Source: Caldisericota bacterium (lineage in GTDB: Bacteria > Caldisericota > Caldisericia > Cryosericales > Cryosericaceae). Taken from it: 6,339 nt of DNA. Under the pieces are notes generated by a model. It worked only from the letters and a program-made list of their open reading frames with translations. It was not told where the DNA came from and searched no databases. Location of the stretch: assembly GCA_026390195.1 (NCBI GenBank), contig JAPLGK010000193.1, forward strand, positions 1 to 6,339, given 5' to 3'. Position numbers and translations under genes: made by a program. This document shows, one piece after another, positions 1-5,665 of the stretch (positions are counted from its first letter, which is position 1; each line of letters begins with the position of its first letter).

Positions 1-98
1 TCACGCCGACCACTGTTCGACTGGTTACGCACCACGATGTGACGACCGATCAGTGTCGCGAGACCGTCGAGATCTTCAGATCATTGTTGCACGCTTAG
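1..98 (+). CDS. Probable threonine aldolase, C-terminal end (partial)
   Basis: A reading frame open from the left edge (first full codon at base 3) ends in TAG at 96-98, giving 31 residues that begin TPTTVRLVTHHDV and end EIFRSLLHA. The pattern 'VRLVTHxDV', then a spacer and an amphipathic helix, resembles the C-terminus of PLP-dependent low-specificity L-threonine aldolases (beta-eliminating lyase fold), which cleave threonine to glycine and acetaldehyde. The catalytic lysine and PLP-binding regions lie outside the window, so the call rests on a short tail. The next gene starts 27 bases downstream with its own ribosome-binding site and no visible terminator between, so co-transcription is likely. 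Another fold-type I PLP enzyme is the main alternative. Confidence 0.55.
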   Translation, partial: TPTTVRLVTHHDVTTDQCRETVEIFRSLLHA

Positions 99-125
99 GC
101 ATCTATCTACGTCAAGGAGCGAACA

Positions 126-413
126 ATGTTGGAACCCAAGCATGTCGAAGGAATCCACAACAAGCACAAGGTTCTCCTCTATACGCTGACGACCTGCGGC
201 TGGTGTCGCAAGACCAAGGCGTTGCTTCAGGAGCTGAGCGTAGCCTATGACTACGTCGATGTCGACGACCAGGAGGGCGGAAACAGGGAACTGGCCAAGC
301 AGGAGGTCCTGAAATGGAACCCAGCGTGCTCGTTTCCGACCATCGTCCTGGATGGCAAGGATTGTGTCGTAGGTTTCCAGGAAGACAAGATTCGGGAGCT
401 CGCGGCTGAATGA
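126..413 (+). CDS. Glutaredoxin-like thiol-disulfide protein
   Basis: A 95-residue cytosolic protein with a thioredoxin/glutaredoxin fold. Visible features are the strand KVLLYTLTTCGWC with the redox pair Cys24-Gly-Trp-Cys27, the cis-proline loop SFPT (Pro71), and a 'GF' turn at 83-84 where glutaredoxins bind their thiol partner. Length matches the glutaredoxin/NrdH class. An extra cysteine (Cys68) sits just before the cis-Pro loop and another at Cys80. The start is supported by AAGGAG at 114-119, six bases before the ATG. Its stop overlaps the next gene's start (ATGA, 410-413), so it is translationally coupled to the FTR catalytic subunit. I infer that the reductase, rather than glutathione, reduces this protein, making the pair a dedicated electron relay to disulfide substrates. 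The protein target is unknown. Confidence 0.85.
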   Translation: MLEPKHVEGIHNKHKVLLYTLTTCGWCRKTKALLQELSVAYDYVDVDDQEGGNRELAKQEVLKWNPACSFPTIVLDGKDCVVGFQEDKIRELAAE

Positions 414-910
414 GCAGGATAGCGGATGAGCGTGTCGCTGACGTCTGGGAGAGGCTGGTCCTTGAGGCACGGGACGCAGGATACTGTGTCAATCCTGATG
501 ACACTTTTGCCAGGGAGCTGGTTCGGGGGCTGCTGGAAAACGAGGCTCGCTACGGGTACCGCGCCTGTCCCTGCCGTCTGGCATCAGGAGTGAGAGAGCG
601 GGATGTCGACCTCGTCTGTCCGTGTGACTATCGAGACGCCGATCTCGACGCATACGGTGCCTGCTACTGCGCGCTGTATGTCTCGCCCGAGATCAGTCAT
701 GGCAAGAAGACCGCCACATCGATTCCAGACCGGCGTCCAGTCGGCGGGCCAAGTGTGCCCCCAGAGGAGATGGAGCAGGTGCATTTGGCAGGGCTCGCGT
801 TTCCGGTCTGGCGCTGCAGGGTCTGTGGATACCTGTGCGCAAGGCCCCAGCCTCCGCTGGTCTGTCCAGTCTGTAAGGCCGGCAAGGAGCGTTTCGAGCG
901 CTTCATGTAG
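410..910 (+). CDS. FTR catalytic chain fused to a rubredoxin-like domain
   Basis: A 166-residue iron-sulfur protein. Residues about 1-95 are the ferredoxin:thioredoxin reductase beta (catalytic) domain, with three cysteine pairs: Cys53-Pro-Cys55, Cys70-Pro-Cys72 and Cys85-Tyr-Cys87. By homology with the plant enzyme, Cys53, 70, 72 and 85 should bind a [4Fe-4S] cluster and Cys55/Cys87 form the catalytic disulfide. The plant enzyme has CHC where this one has CYC. A linker of about 35 residues leads to a C-terminal rubredoxin-like domain (about 131-166) with Cys136-x2-Cys139 and Cys152-x2-Cys155, closest in style to rubrerythrin tails ('CRVCGY...CPVC...F'). This domain probably binds one Fe and passes electrons to the cluster. 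No variable (alpha) subunit is seen nearby. The ATGA overlap with the glutaredoxin-like gene makes that protein the likely partner. Confidence 0.9.
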   Translation: MSRIADERVADVWERLVLEARDAGYCVNPDDTFARELVRGLLENEARYGYRACPCRLASGVRERDVDLVCPCDYRDADLDAYGACYCALYVSPEISHGKKTATSIPDRRPVGGPSVPPEEMEQVHLAGLAFPVWRCRVCGYLCARPQPPLVCPVCKAGKERFERFM

Positions 911-1139
911 CCTGACGATATCATAGTCGCCGAGAGCCTCCTTTTCCCGAAGAGGGACTGGGCGGCTTGTGGTGTCCCTGAGGACCGGATGACTCGCTGC
1001 TCATGTTGGCTCGTCATGAGCCGTGCGGGACCGGGATCATCACCCTCGCCTGTCATGACTGGCTGGGGTGAGAGCTGGTGCGTGAGCACGGCCATCATTT
1101 GCTGTCGGCAACAAGCAGCAAGGCGCGACATACAGCCAT
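911..1139. other. Intergenic stretch without a convincing gene
   Basis: No frame in this segment has both a plausible ribosome-binding site and a protein-like translation. It holds several small inverted repeats: a 7-bp stem GCTCATG/CATGAGC at 999-1005 and 1015-1021, the palindrome GTCATGAC at 1052-1059, and TTGCTG/CAGCAA arms near 1099-1121. None is followed by a T run, so I see no clear intrinsic terminator for the FTR gene. The heptamer CATACAG occurs at 1129-1135, just before the -35 box of the downstream promoter. Confidence 0.5.
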
Positions 1140-1168
1140 TTGACAAAACAGCTACGTTCTGGTATAGT
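1140..1168 (+). promoter_or_regulatory. Sigma70-type promoter of the ABC exporter operon
   Basis: TTGACA at 1140-1145 (perfect -35) and TATAGT at 1163-1168 (one mismatch to TATAAT) are separated by exactly 17 bases, as in strong housekeeping-sigma promoters. Transcription should start near 1175, leaving a leader of about 240 bases before the ATPase gene at 1415, unusually long for a simple operon. This is the best promoter in the window. Confidence 0.8.
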
Positions 1169-1224
1169 CTCGCAGTCGCGCTTTGAGGGCGCGTACGGAC
1201 ATTCGTGTATCTGGAGGTACGACA

Positions 1225-1254
1225 ATGGCAGAGAATAGGATTCGCACCAACTGA
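1225..1254 (+). CDS. Possible 9-residue leader peptide (uORF1)
   Basis: A tiny reading frame, MAENRIRTN, starts at ATG 1225 and ends with two tandem in-frame stops, TGA TGA, at 1252-1257. GGAGGT at 1213-1218 lies six bases before the ATG, as strong a Shine-Dalgarno as any in the window and in the same CTGGAGGTA context as the exporter ATPase gene at 1415. It lies about 50 bases after the predicted transcription start. The stop codon falls in one arm of a long-range RNA helix (1251-1263 with 1363-1376), an arrangement expected of a regulatory leader peptide. No known leader sequence is recognised. It could instead be the broken 5' end of a lost gene. Confidence 0.42.
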   Translation: MAENRIRTN

Positions 1255-1424
1255 TGACAGGGGTGCTGTTGATTGGACAAGCTGCAGCCAAGAGTTCGCC
1301 ACAGTAAACGCAGGACAGTCAATTCCTCAGTCACTGACTCTCACAGAGTCCGTCAGTAATCTCCCCTGTCATACAGTTCGCTTTTCCCCACACTTGTTCT
1401 GGAGGTAGCACTGTATGCATACAG
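1251..1424 (+). promoter_or_regulatory. Candidate RNA switch or attenuator in the exporter leader
   Basis: Two mutually exclusive pairings are visible. Helix A: ATGACAGGGG (1254-1263) is a perfect 10-bp complement of CCCCTGTCAT (1363-1372), extended by CTG 1251-1253 with CAG 1374-1376 across one bulged A. Helix B: CATACAGT (1370-1377) is a perfect 8-bp complement of ACTGTATG (1410-1417), which contains the ATPase start codon and would place its GGAGGT (1401-1406) in the loop. Bases 1370-1376 are needed by both. A local hairpin, GACTCT-CAC-AGAGTC (1336-1350), lies inside helix A. A ribosome finishing uORF1 would disrupt helix A, linking leader translation to exposure of the exporter start. The pairing is read directly; the switching is inferred. 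No known riboswitch class or T-box motif is recognised. Confidence 0.45.
1254..1307 (+). CDS. Possible 17-residue second leader ORF (uORF2)
   Basis: ATG 1254-1256 overlaps the first leader stop (TGATG) and opens a frame MTGVLLIGQAAAKSSPQ ending at TAA 1305-1307. It has no Shine-Dalgarno sequence of its own, so it would be read only by ribosomes re-initiating after uORF1. Translation of it would also cover the 5' arm of the long-range helix. A chance ATG is quite possible. Confidence 0.2.
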   Translation: MTGVLLIGQAAAKSSPQ

Positions 1425-2419
1425 CTATTCAAGTAGAGAACCTCACTCGTGTCTTCAACCAAAGGGGCAGGGCTCCTTTCCACGCGTTGCGGGGCGTCAG
1501 CTTTGACGTGTCGTATGGCGAGATCTTTGGTCTTCTGGGCCCGAACGGCGCTGGCAAGACCACGACCATCAAGATCATGTCAACGTTGCTGCTTCCCACG
1601 TCCGGGTGCGCTACTGTGGCTGGCTTCGACGTCGAGAAGGACTACACTCATGTGCGCCCGCTCATCAGCCTCATCTCCGGAGGCGAGACCTCGGGGTACG
1701 GCATTCTCACCGTCGAGGAGCAGCTCTGGATGTTCAGTCAGTTCTACGGCATGGAGACGCCGTTGGCGCGTGCCCGGATCGAGGAGTACCTCAAGGTTGT
1801 CGGAATGTGGGACAGCAGGCGTCAGCAAATGAACCGCCTGTCCACCGGCATGCGACAGAAGGTCAATCTGGTGCGTGGCCTCGTCACCGACCCCAAGGTG
1901 CTGTTCCTCGATGAGCCGACGCTCGGCGTCGATGTCGAGGCGAGTGTCATTATCCGCAGTATCGTGCGCGATTGGGTTCAGGAGAAGCCGGAACGCTCGG
2001 TCATTCTGACAACACACTACATGGCAGAGGCCGATGAACTCTGTTCGCGCGTGGCTATCATCAACCACGGGCTTATTCTTGCGAACGCAGCTCCATCGCA
2101 ACTTAAGCAGGACCTTGACAGCAGGGCGCACTACGAGATTACGGTCGATCGGCTCGATGGGAAGCAGTTTGACCTTATCACCGCATTCATGGGTGAGGGG
2201 AACGATCTCGTTCTGGGTGCCGACAAGGTAACGAACAATCCAATGCTTGTCGCACATCTGATGCATGAGAGTGACATCGTCCGCCTCATCACGGCACTGG
2301 CAGGGCAGGGGGTAACCCTCGAGTACATGCGTAAACTCGAGCCTACTCTGGAAGACGCGTTTCTAAAGATGGTAGGCAGGAGGTTCGAAGATGAAGAAGC
2401 AGCTTCTCCTGTTTCTTAG
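1415..2419 (+). CDS. ABC-2 type exporter, ATP-binding subunit
   Basis: A 334-residue cytosolic ATPase that would power the two permeases that follow. Seen in order: Walker A GPNGAGKT (42-49), signature LSTGM (142-146, a variant of LSGGQ), Walker B with VLFLDEP (162-168, catalytic Glu167), D-loop GVD (171-173) and switch His201 in TTHYMAEADE. The tail from about 225 to 334 is the extra C-terminal domain common in DrrA/CcmA-like exporter ATPases. The usual Q-loop glutamine is not evident: the region reads LISGGETSGYGILTVEE (86-102). The start is supported by GGAGGT at 1401-1406. The ATG lies inside a perfect 14-base palindrome (1411-1424). The 3' end overlaps the next gene by 29 bases. Substrate (drug, lipid, polysaccharide or peptide) cannot be told from sequence. 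Confidence 0.9.
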   Translation: MHTAIQVENLTRVFNQRGRAPFHALRGVSFDVSYGEIFGLLGPNGAGKTTTIKIMSTLLLPTSGCATVAGFDVEKDYTHVRPLISLISGGETSGYGILTVEEQLWMFSQFYGMETPLARARIEEYLKVVGMWDSRRQQMNRLSTGMRQKVNLVRGLVTDPKVLFLDEPTLGVDVEASVIIRSIVRDWVQEKPERSVILTTHYMAEADELCSRVAIINHGLILANAAPSQLKQDLDSRAHYEITVDRLDGKQFDLITAFMGEGNDLVLGADKVTNNPMLVAHLMHESDIVRLITALAGQGVTLEYMRKLEPTLEDAFLKMVGRRFEDEEAASPVS

Positions 2420-3206
2420 GACGCTCAACGCGCGCGCCTACGTGCGCATTTTTGGACAGATGCGCGAGGCGACTTGGGTCGTCGCAAGTGTCCTGGGCGG
2501 TTTCTTCACGATGGCGACCTACATCTACCTCTACCGGACGCTTGGCACTGGTTCTGAGTTCAGCGGACTGGTGGTCCTGGGCGGGTTCATGACTCCTTTC
2601 TTCCTGAACGTTCTGTGGGGTGTTGCAACGCAGTTATACTGGGAGAAGGAAATGGGGAACCTGGAGCTGATGCTTGTGAGCCCCGCCCCACTGTCCGCCT
2701 TCCTCGTCGGACTGTCTGTCGGCGGCGCCATGCATACGATGCTCCGTTCTCTGTCAGTGCTGTTCTTCGGCATCGCTGTGTTCAAGGTGAAGTTCACGGT
2801 TCTGCACTTGCCCCTGGCCTTGCTTGTCTTTCTTGTGACCCTGTTTTCAATGTATGGGCTGGGCATCGTGTTCTCGTCGCTGTTTCTCTACCACGGCCGC
2901 GACGCATGGCGCACCGCCGATCTCGTCATGGAACCGACGAGCGTTCTCTCGGGAACCTACTTTCCCGCGAGATTCCTGGGATTGGGCCTGCTTGGTATCG
3001 CGGCACTCATCCCGACGACACTTGGGCTTGATGCACTGAGACAGCTTCTGGTCCCTTCGTTCACGGTGAGGGTGCTGGACTGGCGCTGGGAGTTGCTCAT
3101 CCTCATCGGGCTGGGTCTTGTGTTTGCCTTCATCGCATCGTGGGCACTGCGGTCTGTCGAGTACAAGGCGAGGCGCGATGCGCGCCTGACGCTCAGGTGG
3201 CAGTGA
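2391..3206 (+). CDS. ABC-2 type exporter permease, first subunit
   Basis: A 271-residue inner-membrane protein of the ABC-2 permease family. About six hydrophobic segments are visible (roughly 29-49, 58-78, 108-131, 138-165, 194-212 and 233-253), with a basic C-terminal tail. The segment WEKEMGNLELMLVSP (84-98), after the second helix, matches the coupling region conserved in this family, where the permease contacts its ATPase. AGGAGGT at 2378-2384, six bases before the ATG and inside the ATPase gene, supports the start. The 29-base overlap upstream and TGATG junction downstream indicate tight translational coupling. Likely pairs with the second permease as a heterodimer in the complete transporter. 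Confidence 0.88.
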   Translation: MKKQLLLFLRTLNARAYVRIFGQMREATWVVASVLGGFFTMATYIYLYRTLGTGSEFSGLVVLGGFMTPFFLNVLWGVATQLYWEKEMGNLELMLVSPAPLSAFLVGLSVGGAMHTMLRSLSVLFFGIAVFKVKFTVLHLPLALLVFLVTLFSMYGLGIVFSSLFLYHGRDAWRTADLVMEPTSVLSGTYFPARFLGLGLLGIAALIPTTLGLDALRQLLVPSFTVRVLDWRWELLILIGLGLVFAFIASWALRSVEYKARRDARLTLRWQ

Positions 3207-4018
3207 TGAAGGGTTTTCTTGCTTCCATGTATGTGGGTCTGCAGATCGAGAGCAACTGGACGAAGAAGTGGGTGTGGCTGCTCTACCTTGCGGCATATCC
3301 GATCGGCAGCTTTCTTGCGGTCATCATCCTGTACGGGGTCTTCGGCCAGAAGACGGGGCTGCTCCCGTACGCACTGTACGGGACCATTTTCTACTACTCA
3401 CTGAGCATGGTGTTCTTCGATATGGCGTTCAGTGTCCACGATGACCGAGAGCACTATCAGACCCTGAAGTATATCTTTCTGTCGAGCACGTCGTACCGGA
3501 CGTACCTGTGCGGTCGTGCCGCAACACGGTATCTTATCGCGCTCGCAGGAATCGCCATTAATCTGTGCTGGCTCGTTCCCGTGTTGCGTCTGCCGTTTCA
3601 CCCCAGCTGGGGCTATTTCATTGCGGGTGCTGTCCTCGGGTACCTGGTGGCTGCGGGCCTGGGGTTAGCCATGGCTTCCGTGTTCCTCCTGACGATTAAG
3701 CTGGACGTCGACGTCGTCGACGCGCTCTTTGGGGGGATGTTCGTGCTGAGCGGGGCGTTGTTTCCTCCAACTGCTTTTCCAGCAGTGTTTGCAAGGATCG
3801 CGGAGTTTGTCCCCATGAGTCCGTTCATCGAACTCATGCGCCGGGCAGTCTCGGGGAAGGTCCTCACCGGTTTTCTCTCCGACTTGTCGACGTTCCAGTT
3901 GCTAGGGAGAGTGACCCTGTCGGCAGCGGTCCTGTTTGCGCTCGGGTCGGTTCTGGTCTCGTTCGGCAGTCGTCAGGCTCAGCGAAAGGGCTACATCGAT
4001 GTGACTACAGCATTCTAG
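3206..4018 (+). CDS. ABC-2 type exporter permease, second subunit
   Basis: A 270-residue inner-membrane protein with about six hydrophobic segments (roughly 22-45, 54-75, 105-126, 137-163, 173-192 and 236-254). It is clearly diverged from the preceding permease but has the same size and layout: a coupling-like segment after helix 2 (DDREHYQTLKYIFLSS, 79-94) and a re-entrant style motif, MFVLSGALFPP (178-188), typical of ABC-2 permeases. I chose ATG 3206, which overlaps the upstream stop as TGATG and has AGGTGG at 3195-3200; an upstream GTG at 3140 would add 22 residues that merely read through the other gene. Two unlike permeases plus one ATPase imply a heterodimeric membrane pore. The operon ends before a strong hairpin. 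Confidence 0.88.
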   Translation: MKGFLASMYVGLQIESNWTKKWVWLLYLAAYPIGSFLAVIILYGVFGQKTGLLPYALYGTIFYYSLSMVFFDMAFSVHDDREHYQTLKYIFLSSTSYRTYLCGRAATRYLIALAGIAINLCWLVPVLRLPFHPSWGYFIAGAVLGYLVAAGLGLAMASVFLLTIKLDVDVVDALFGGMFVLSGALFPPTAFPAVFARIAEFVPMSPFIELMRRAVSGKVLTGFLSDLSTFQLLGRVTLSAAVLFALGSVLVSFGSRQAQRKGYIDVTTAF

Positions 4019-4037
4019 GTGAAGAGGCAGCTTGGTG

Positions 4038-4080
4038 GCACAGGTCCGCCGTACCCGGGGAGGGTACGGCGGACCTGTGC
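4038..4080. terminator. Perfect 19-bp hairpin between convergent genes
   Basis: Bases 4038-4056 are the exact reverse complement of 4062-4080, with a five-base loop (GGGGA), giving a very stable GC-rich stem. It sits 19 bases after the exporter operon stop and 23 bases beyond the stop of the convergent binding-protein gene, so it could terminate both. Neither side carries a T run, so it is not a classic intrinsic terminator; it may act by transcript 3'-end stabilisation or with Rho. The 8-base direct repeat GGCAGCTT flanks it at 4026-4033 and 4085-4092. Confidence 0.55.
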
Positions 4081-4103
4081 TTAGGGCAGCTTCAGCGGAG
4101 GCG

Positions 4104-4940
4104 TCAGGGCTTCTGGTCTCCTGGACGGAAGTCGGGTGCCCCTCCGAACCATTTGGCGTAGATGGTGTCGTACGTGCCATCGTTGACAAGGTCCTGCAGG
4201 GCCTTGTCAACAGCGGCCTTCAGTTGCTTGTCTTCGAGGTGCATGGCTATGCCGTAGTACTGGGTGAGGTCAAGATCTTTCAGCTTGAGTGTGCGGATGA
4301 CAGTGAGCGTCGGTGAGTCTTTTGCGTAAAACGCGCTGACTGGGAAGTCGTTGACGACAGCGTCGATACGCCCCAGCTTTAGATCTGCCATCGCTAGCTG
4401 GATGTCAGGGTAGGACCGAACGTCCGTCACACCGTCGATCATGCGTGCACTCTGTTCGCCCGTGGTTCCGACCTGAGCGCCGACCCTCAATCCTGCGAGG
4501 TCCGAAGCGGTTACTATGGTATGGAGAGTCCTGTCAAACACGATGCCCATGTCCGCCCGGTAGTAGGGAATGGAGAAATTGACTTCCTTCTCGCGTTCGG
4601 GGGTGATCGTCATGGACGAAATGAGAACCTCAAACTTCCGTGTTTGGAGGGCAGGGATGATGCCATCCCAGGCGGTGGTCACGATGTCCGATTTCAATCC
4701 AAGCTTCTCGGCGACGGCGGCAATGAGGTCGATGTCGAAACCCGTCGGCTTGTTGGCACTGTCGGCGAACTCGAAAGGGGCGTACGTTGTGTCGTTGCCG
4801 ACAGTCAGGGCGCCGTCCTGTTTGACGCGGTCGAGGTCAGAAGAAGTGGCTGCAGGGCGGCAGCCTGAGACGACCAGAAGACATGAAACGAGTGCGACAG
4901 TGAAGACCGCACCCCACCGTGATGTACGAGTTTTGCTCAT
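4104..4940 (-). CDS. Amino-acid ABC importer solute-binding lipoprotein
   Basis: A 278-residue family 3 extracellular solute-binding protein. An N-terminal basic and hydrophobic signal ends in the lipobox VSGC, so Cys27 should be lipidated and the protein anchored outside the cytoplasmic membrane. LTVGNDTTYAPFEFAD (45-60) and TGFDIDL (66-72) are typical opening motifs. MTITPER (110-116) carries the arginine that grips the ligand alpha-carboxylate, QVGTTGEQ (156-163) is the hinge-side binding loop, and Asp198 in AVVNDFP likely binds the ligand amino group. These residues point to a polar amino acid, but the exact ligand is not predictable. AAGGAG lies eight bases before the ATG. No permease or ATPase for import is adjacent, so it is an orphan here. 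The gene at 6014 is a paralogue. Confidence 0.9.
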   Translation of the reverse strand: MSKTRTSRWGAVFTVALVSCLLVVSGCRPAATSSDLDRVKQDGALTVGNDTTYAPFEFADSANKPTGFDIDLIAAVAEKLGLKSDIVTTAWDGIIPALQTRKFEVLISSMTITPEREKEVNFSIPYYRADMGIVFDRTLHTIVTASDLAGLRVGAQVGTTGEQSARMIDGVTDVRSYPDIQLAMADLKLGRIDAVVNDFPVSAFYAKDSPTLTVIRTLKLKDLDLTQYYGIAMHLEDKQLKAAVDKALQDLVNDGTYDTIYAKWFGGAPDFRPGDQKP

Positions 4941-5044
4941 GTCTGACTCTCCTTGTTGCTAGGGTATGAAGATACGGCGCGACTTACATCGGGCCGTTAC
5001 CAAGGGGCTCTTCGGCTGATCGGCTTGTAGCGTTGGTTGGCTGA

Positions 5045-5072
5045 AGTATAGGAAAGGGCCAGAAAATGCAAG
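5045..5072 (-). promoter_or_regulatory. Weak candidate promoter for the minus-strand binding protein
   Basis: On the minus strand TATACT (5050-5045) is a good -10 box, and CTTGCA (5072-5067) sits 16 bases upstream as a poor -35. It would give a leader of about 100 bases before the gene starting at 4940. The gap of 191 bases between this gene and the carbonic anhydrase-like gene makes a separate promoter plausible, but the match is modest. Confidence 0.3.
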
Positions 5073-5131
5073 GACAAACGTGGATGGAGTATGAAGACAA
5101 CACGGAGACTAAGGTACAGCTCAGCCGGATG

Positions 5132-5665
5132 TCAGGGTCGTTTGTGTTCAGAGTTCGCCATGGATATCACTGCCAGTCTGGCATAGTCCTGAGCTCGACG
5201 ATGGAGTTCCTGTATCTCCTCGTCCGCAAGTGACCGTACGGTGCGTGCTGGGACACCCATCGAGAGTGACCGGGCAGGCACGACTCTGTTCTCAGGAACC
5301 AGCGCTGCGGCGGCCACCACTGCCTCGTCACCGACAGTGGCTCCCGTGAGGACGGTGGCATGCATGCCCACCATGGAGTGGTGACCGATGGTGCAGCCAT
5401 GCAAGACGGCGCTGTGGCCGACAGTGGCGCCCTCGCCGACAATGAGAGGGATGTCGATATCTACATGCCCCACCACGTTGTCCTGGATGTTGGCGTTGCG
5501 GTGCACGACGATGGGCGCAATATCGCCGCGGAGGACCACCCCATACCAGATGCTGGCGCCCTCCTCGACGGTCACATCTCCTATCAGGACGGCCGTGTCG
5601 GCGACAAATGCTGTGGATGCTACGGTCGGGGTCTTTCCGTCGAACGCGCGAAGAATCCCGGACAT
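5132..5665 (-). CDS. Gamma carbonic anhydrase-family hexapeptide-repeat protein
   Basis: A 177-residue left-handed beta-helix protein, trimeric in known relatives. Hexapeptide repeats run from about residue 20 to 128 (for example VADTAVLIGDVTV, GEGATVGHSAVLHG). Three histidines, His67 (GHVD), His84 and His89 (GHSAVLHG), have the 17 and 5 spacing of the metal ligands in YrdA/PaaY/CaiE-type gamma carbonic anhydrases. Arg46-Gly-Asp48 and Gln61-Asp62 match the conserved pairs around the active site. A C-terminal helix (146-166) packs on the trimer. The acidic proton-shuttle loop of the archaeal Cam enzyme is absent, as in most bacterial homologues, so CO2 hydration activity is likely but not assured. 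AAGGAGG (5679-5673) precedes the ATG. Its start overlaps the end of a small upstream frame by 46 bases. Confidence 0.88.
   Translation of the reverse strand: MSGILRAFDGKTPTVASTAFVADTAVLIGDVTVEEGASIWYGVVLRGDIAPIVVHRNANIQDNVVGHVDIDIPLIVGEGATVGHSAVLHGCTIGHHSMVGMHATVLTGATVGDEAVVAAAALVPENRVVPARSLSMGVPARTVRSLADEEIQELHRRAQDYARLAVISMANSEHKRP

Noticed and set aside
697..1302. A 201-codon minus-strand open frame across the FTR 3' end and the intergenic region
   Set aside because: It has no ribosome-binding site, runs antisense through the conserved rubredoxin-like domain and the strong plus-strand promoter, and its translation has no recognisable fold or domain.
1333..1385. Possible intrinsic terminator in the exporter leader (hairpin followed by CTTTT)
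   Set aside because: The local hairpin at 1333-1357 is followed by AATCTCCCC, not T residues. The short T run at 1382-1385 is too far from it and too short, so transcription attenuation is less likely than translational control.
1175..1414. T-box or a known riboswitch class in the long leader
   Set aside because: I found no T-box antiterminator sequence and no conserved core of a familiar riboswitch; only the long-range pairings are supported.
1580..2266. A 228-codon minus-strand frame inside the exporter ATPase gene
   Set aside because: It is antisense to conserved ATPase motifs. The histidine- and arginine-rich translation is typical of a shadow frame in a G+C-rich gene.
3140..3205. Earlier GTG start for the second permease
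   Set aside because: It would add 22 residues read out of frame through the first permease's basic tail. ATG 3206 has a better ribosome-binding site and the normal N-terminus for the family.
3705..3722. Palindrome-like GACGTCGACGTCGTCGAC run inside the second permease
   Set aside because: It is explained by the codons for a Leu-Asp-Val-Asp-Val-Val-Asp stretch within a conserved coding region.
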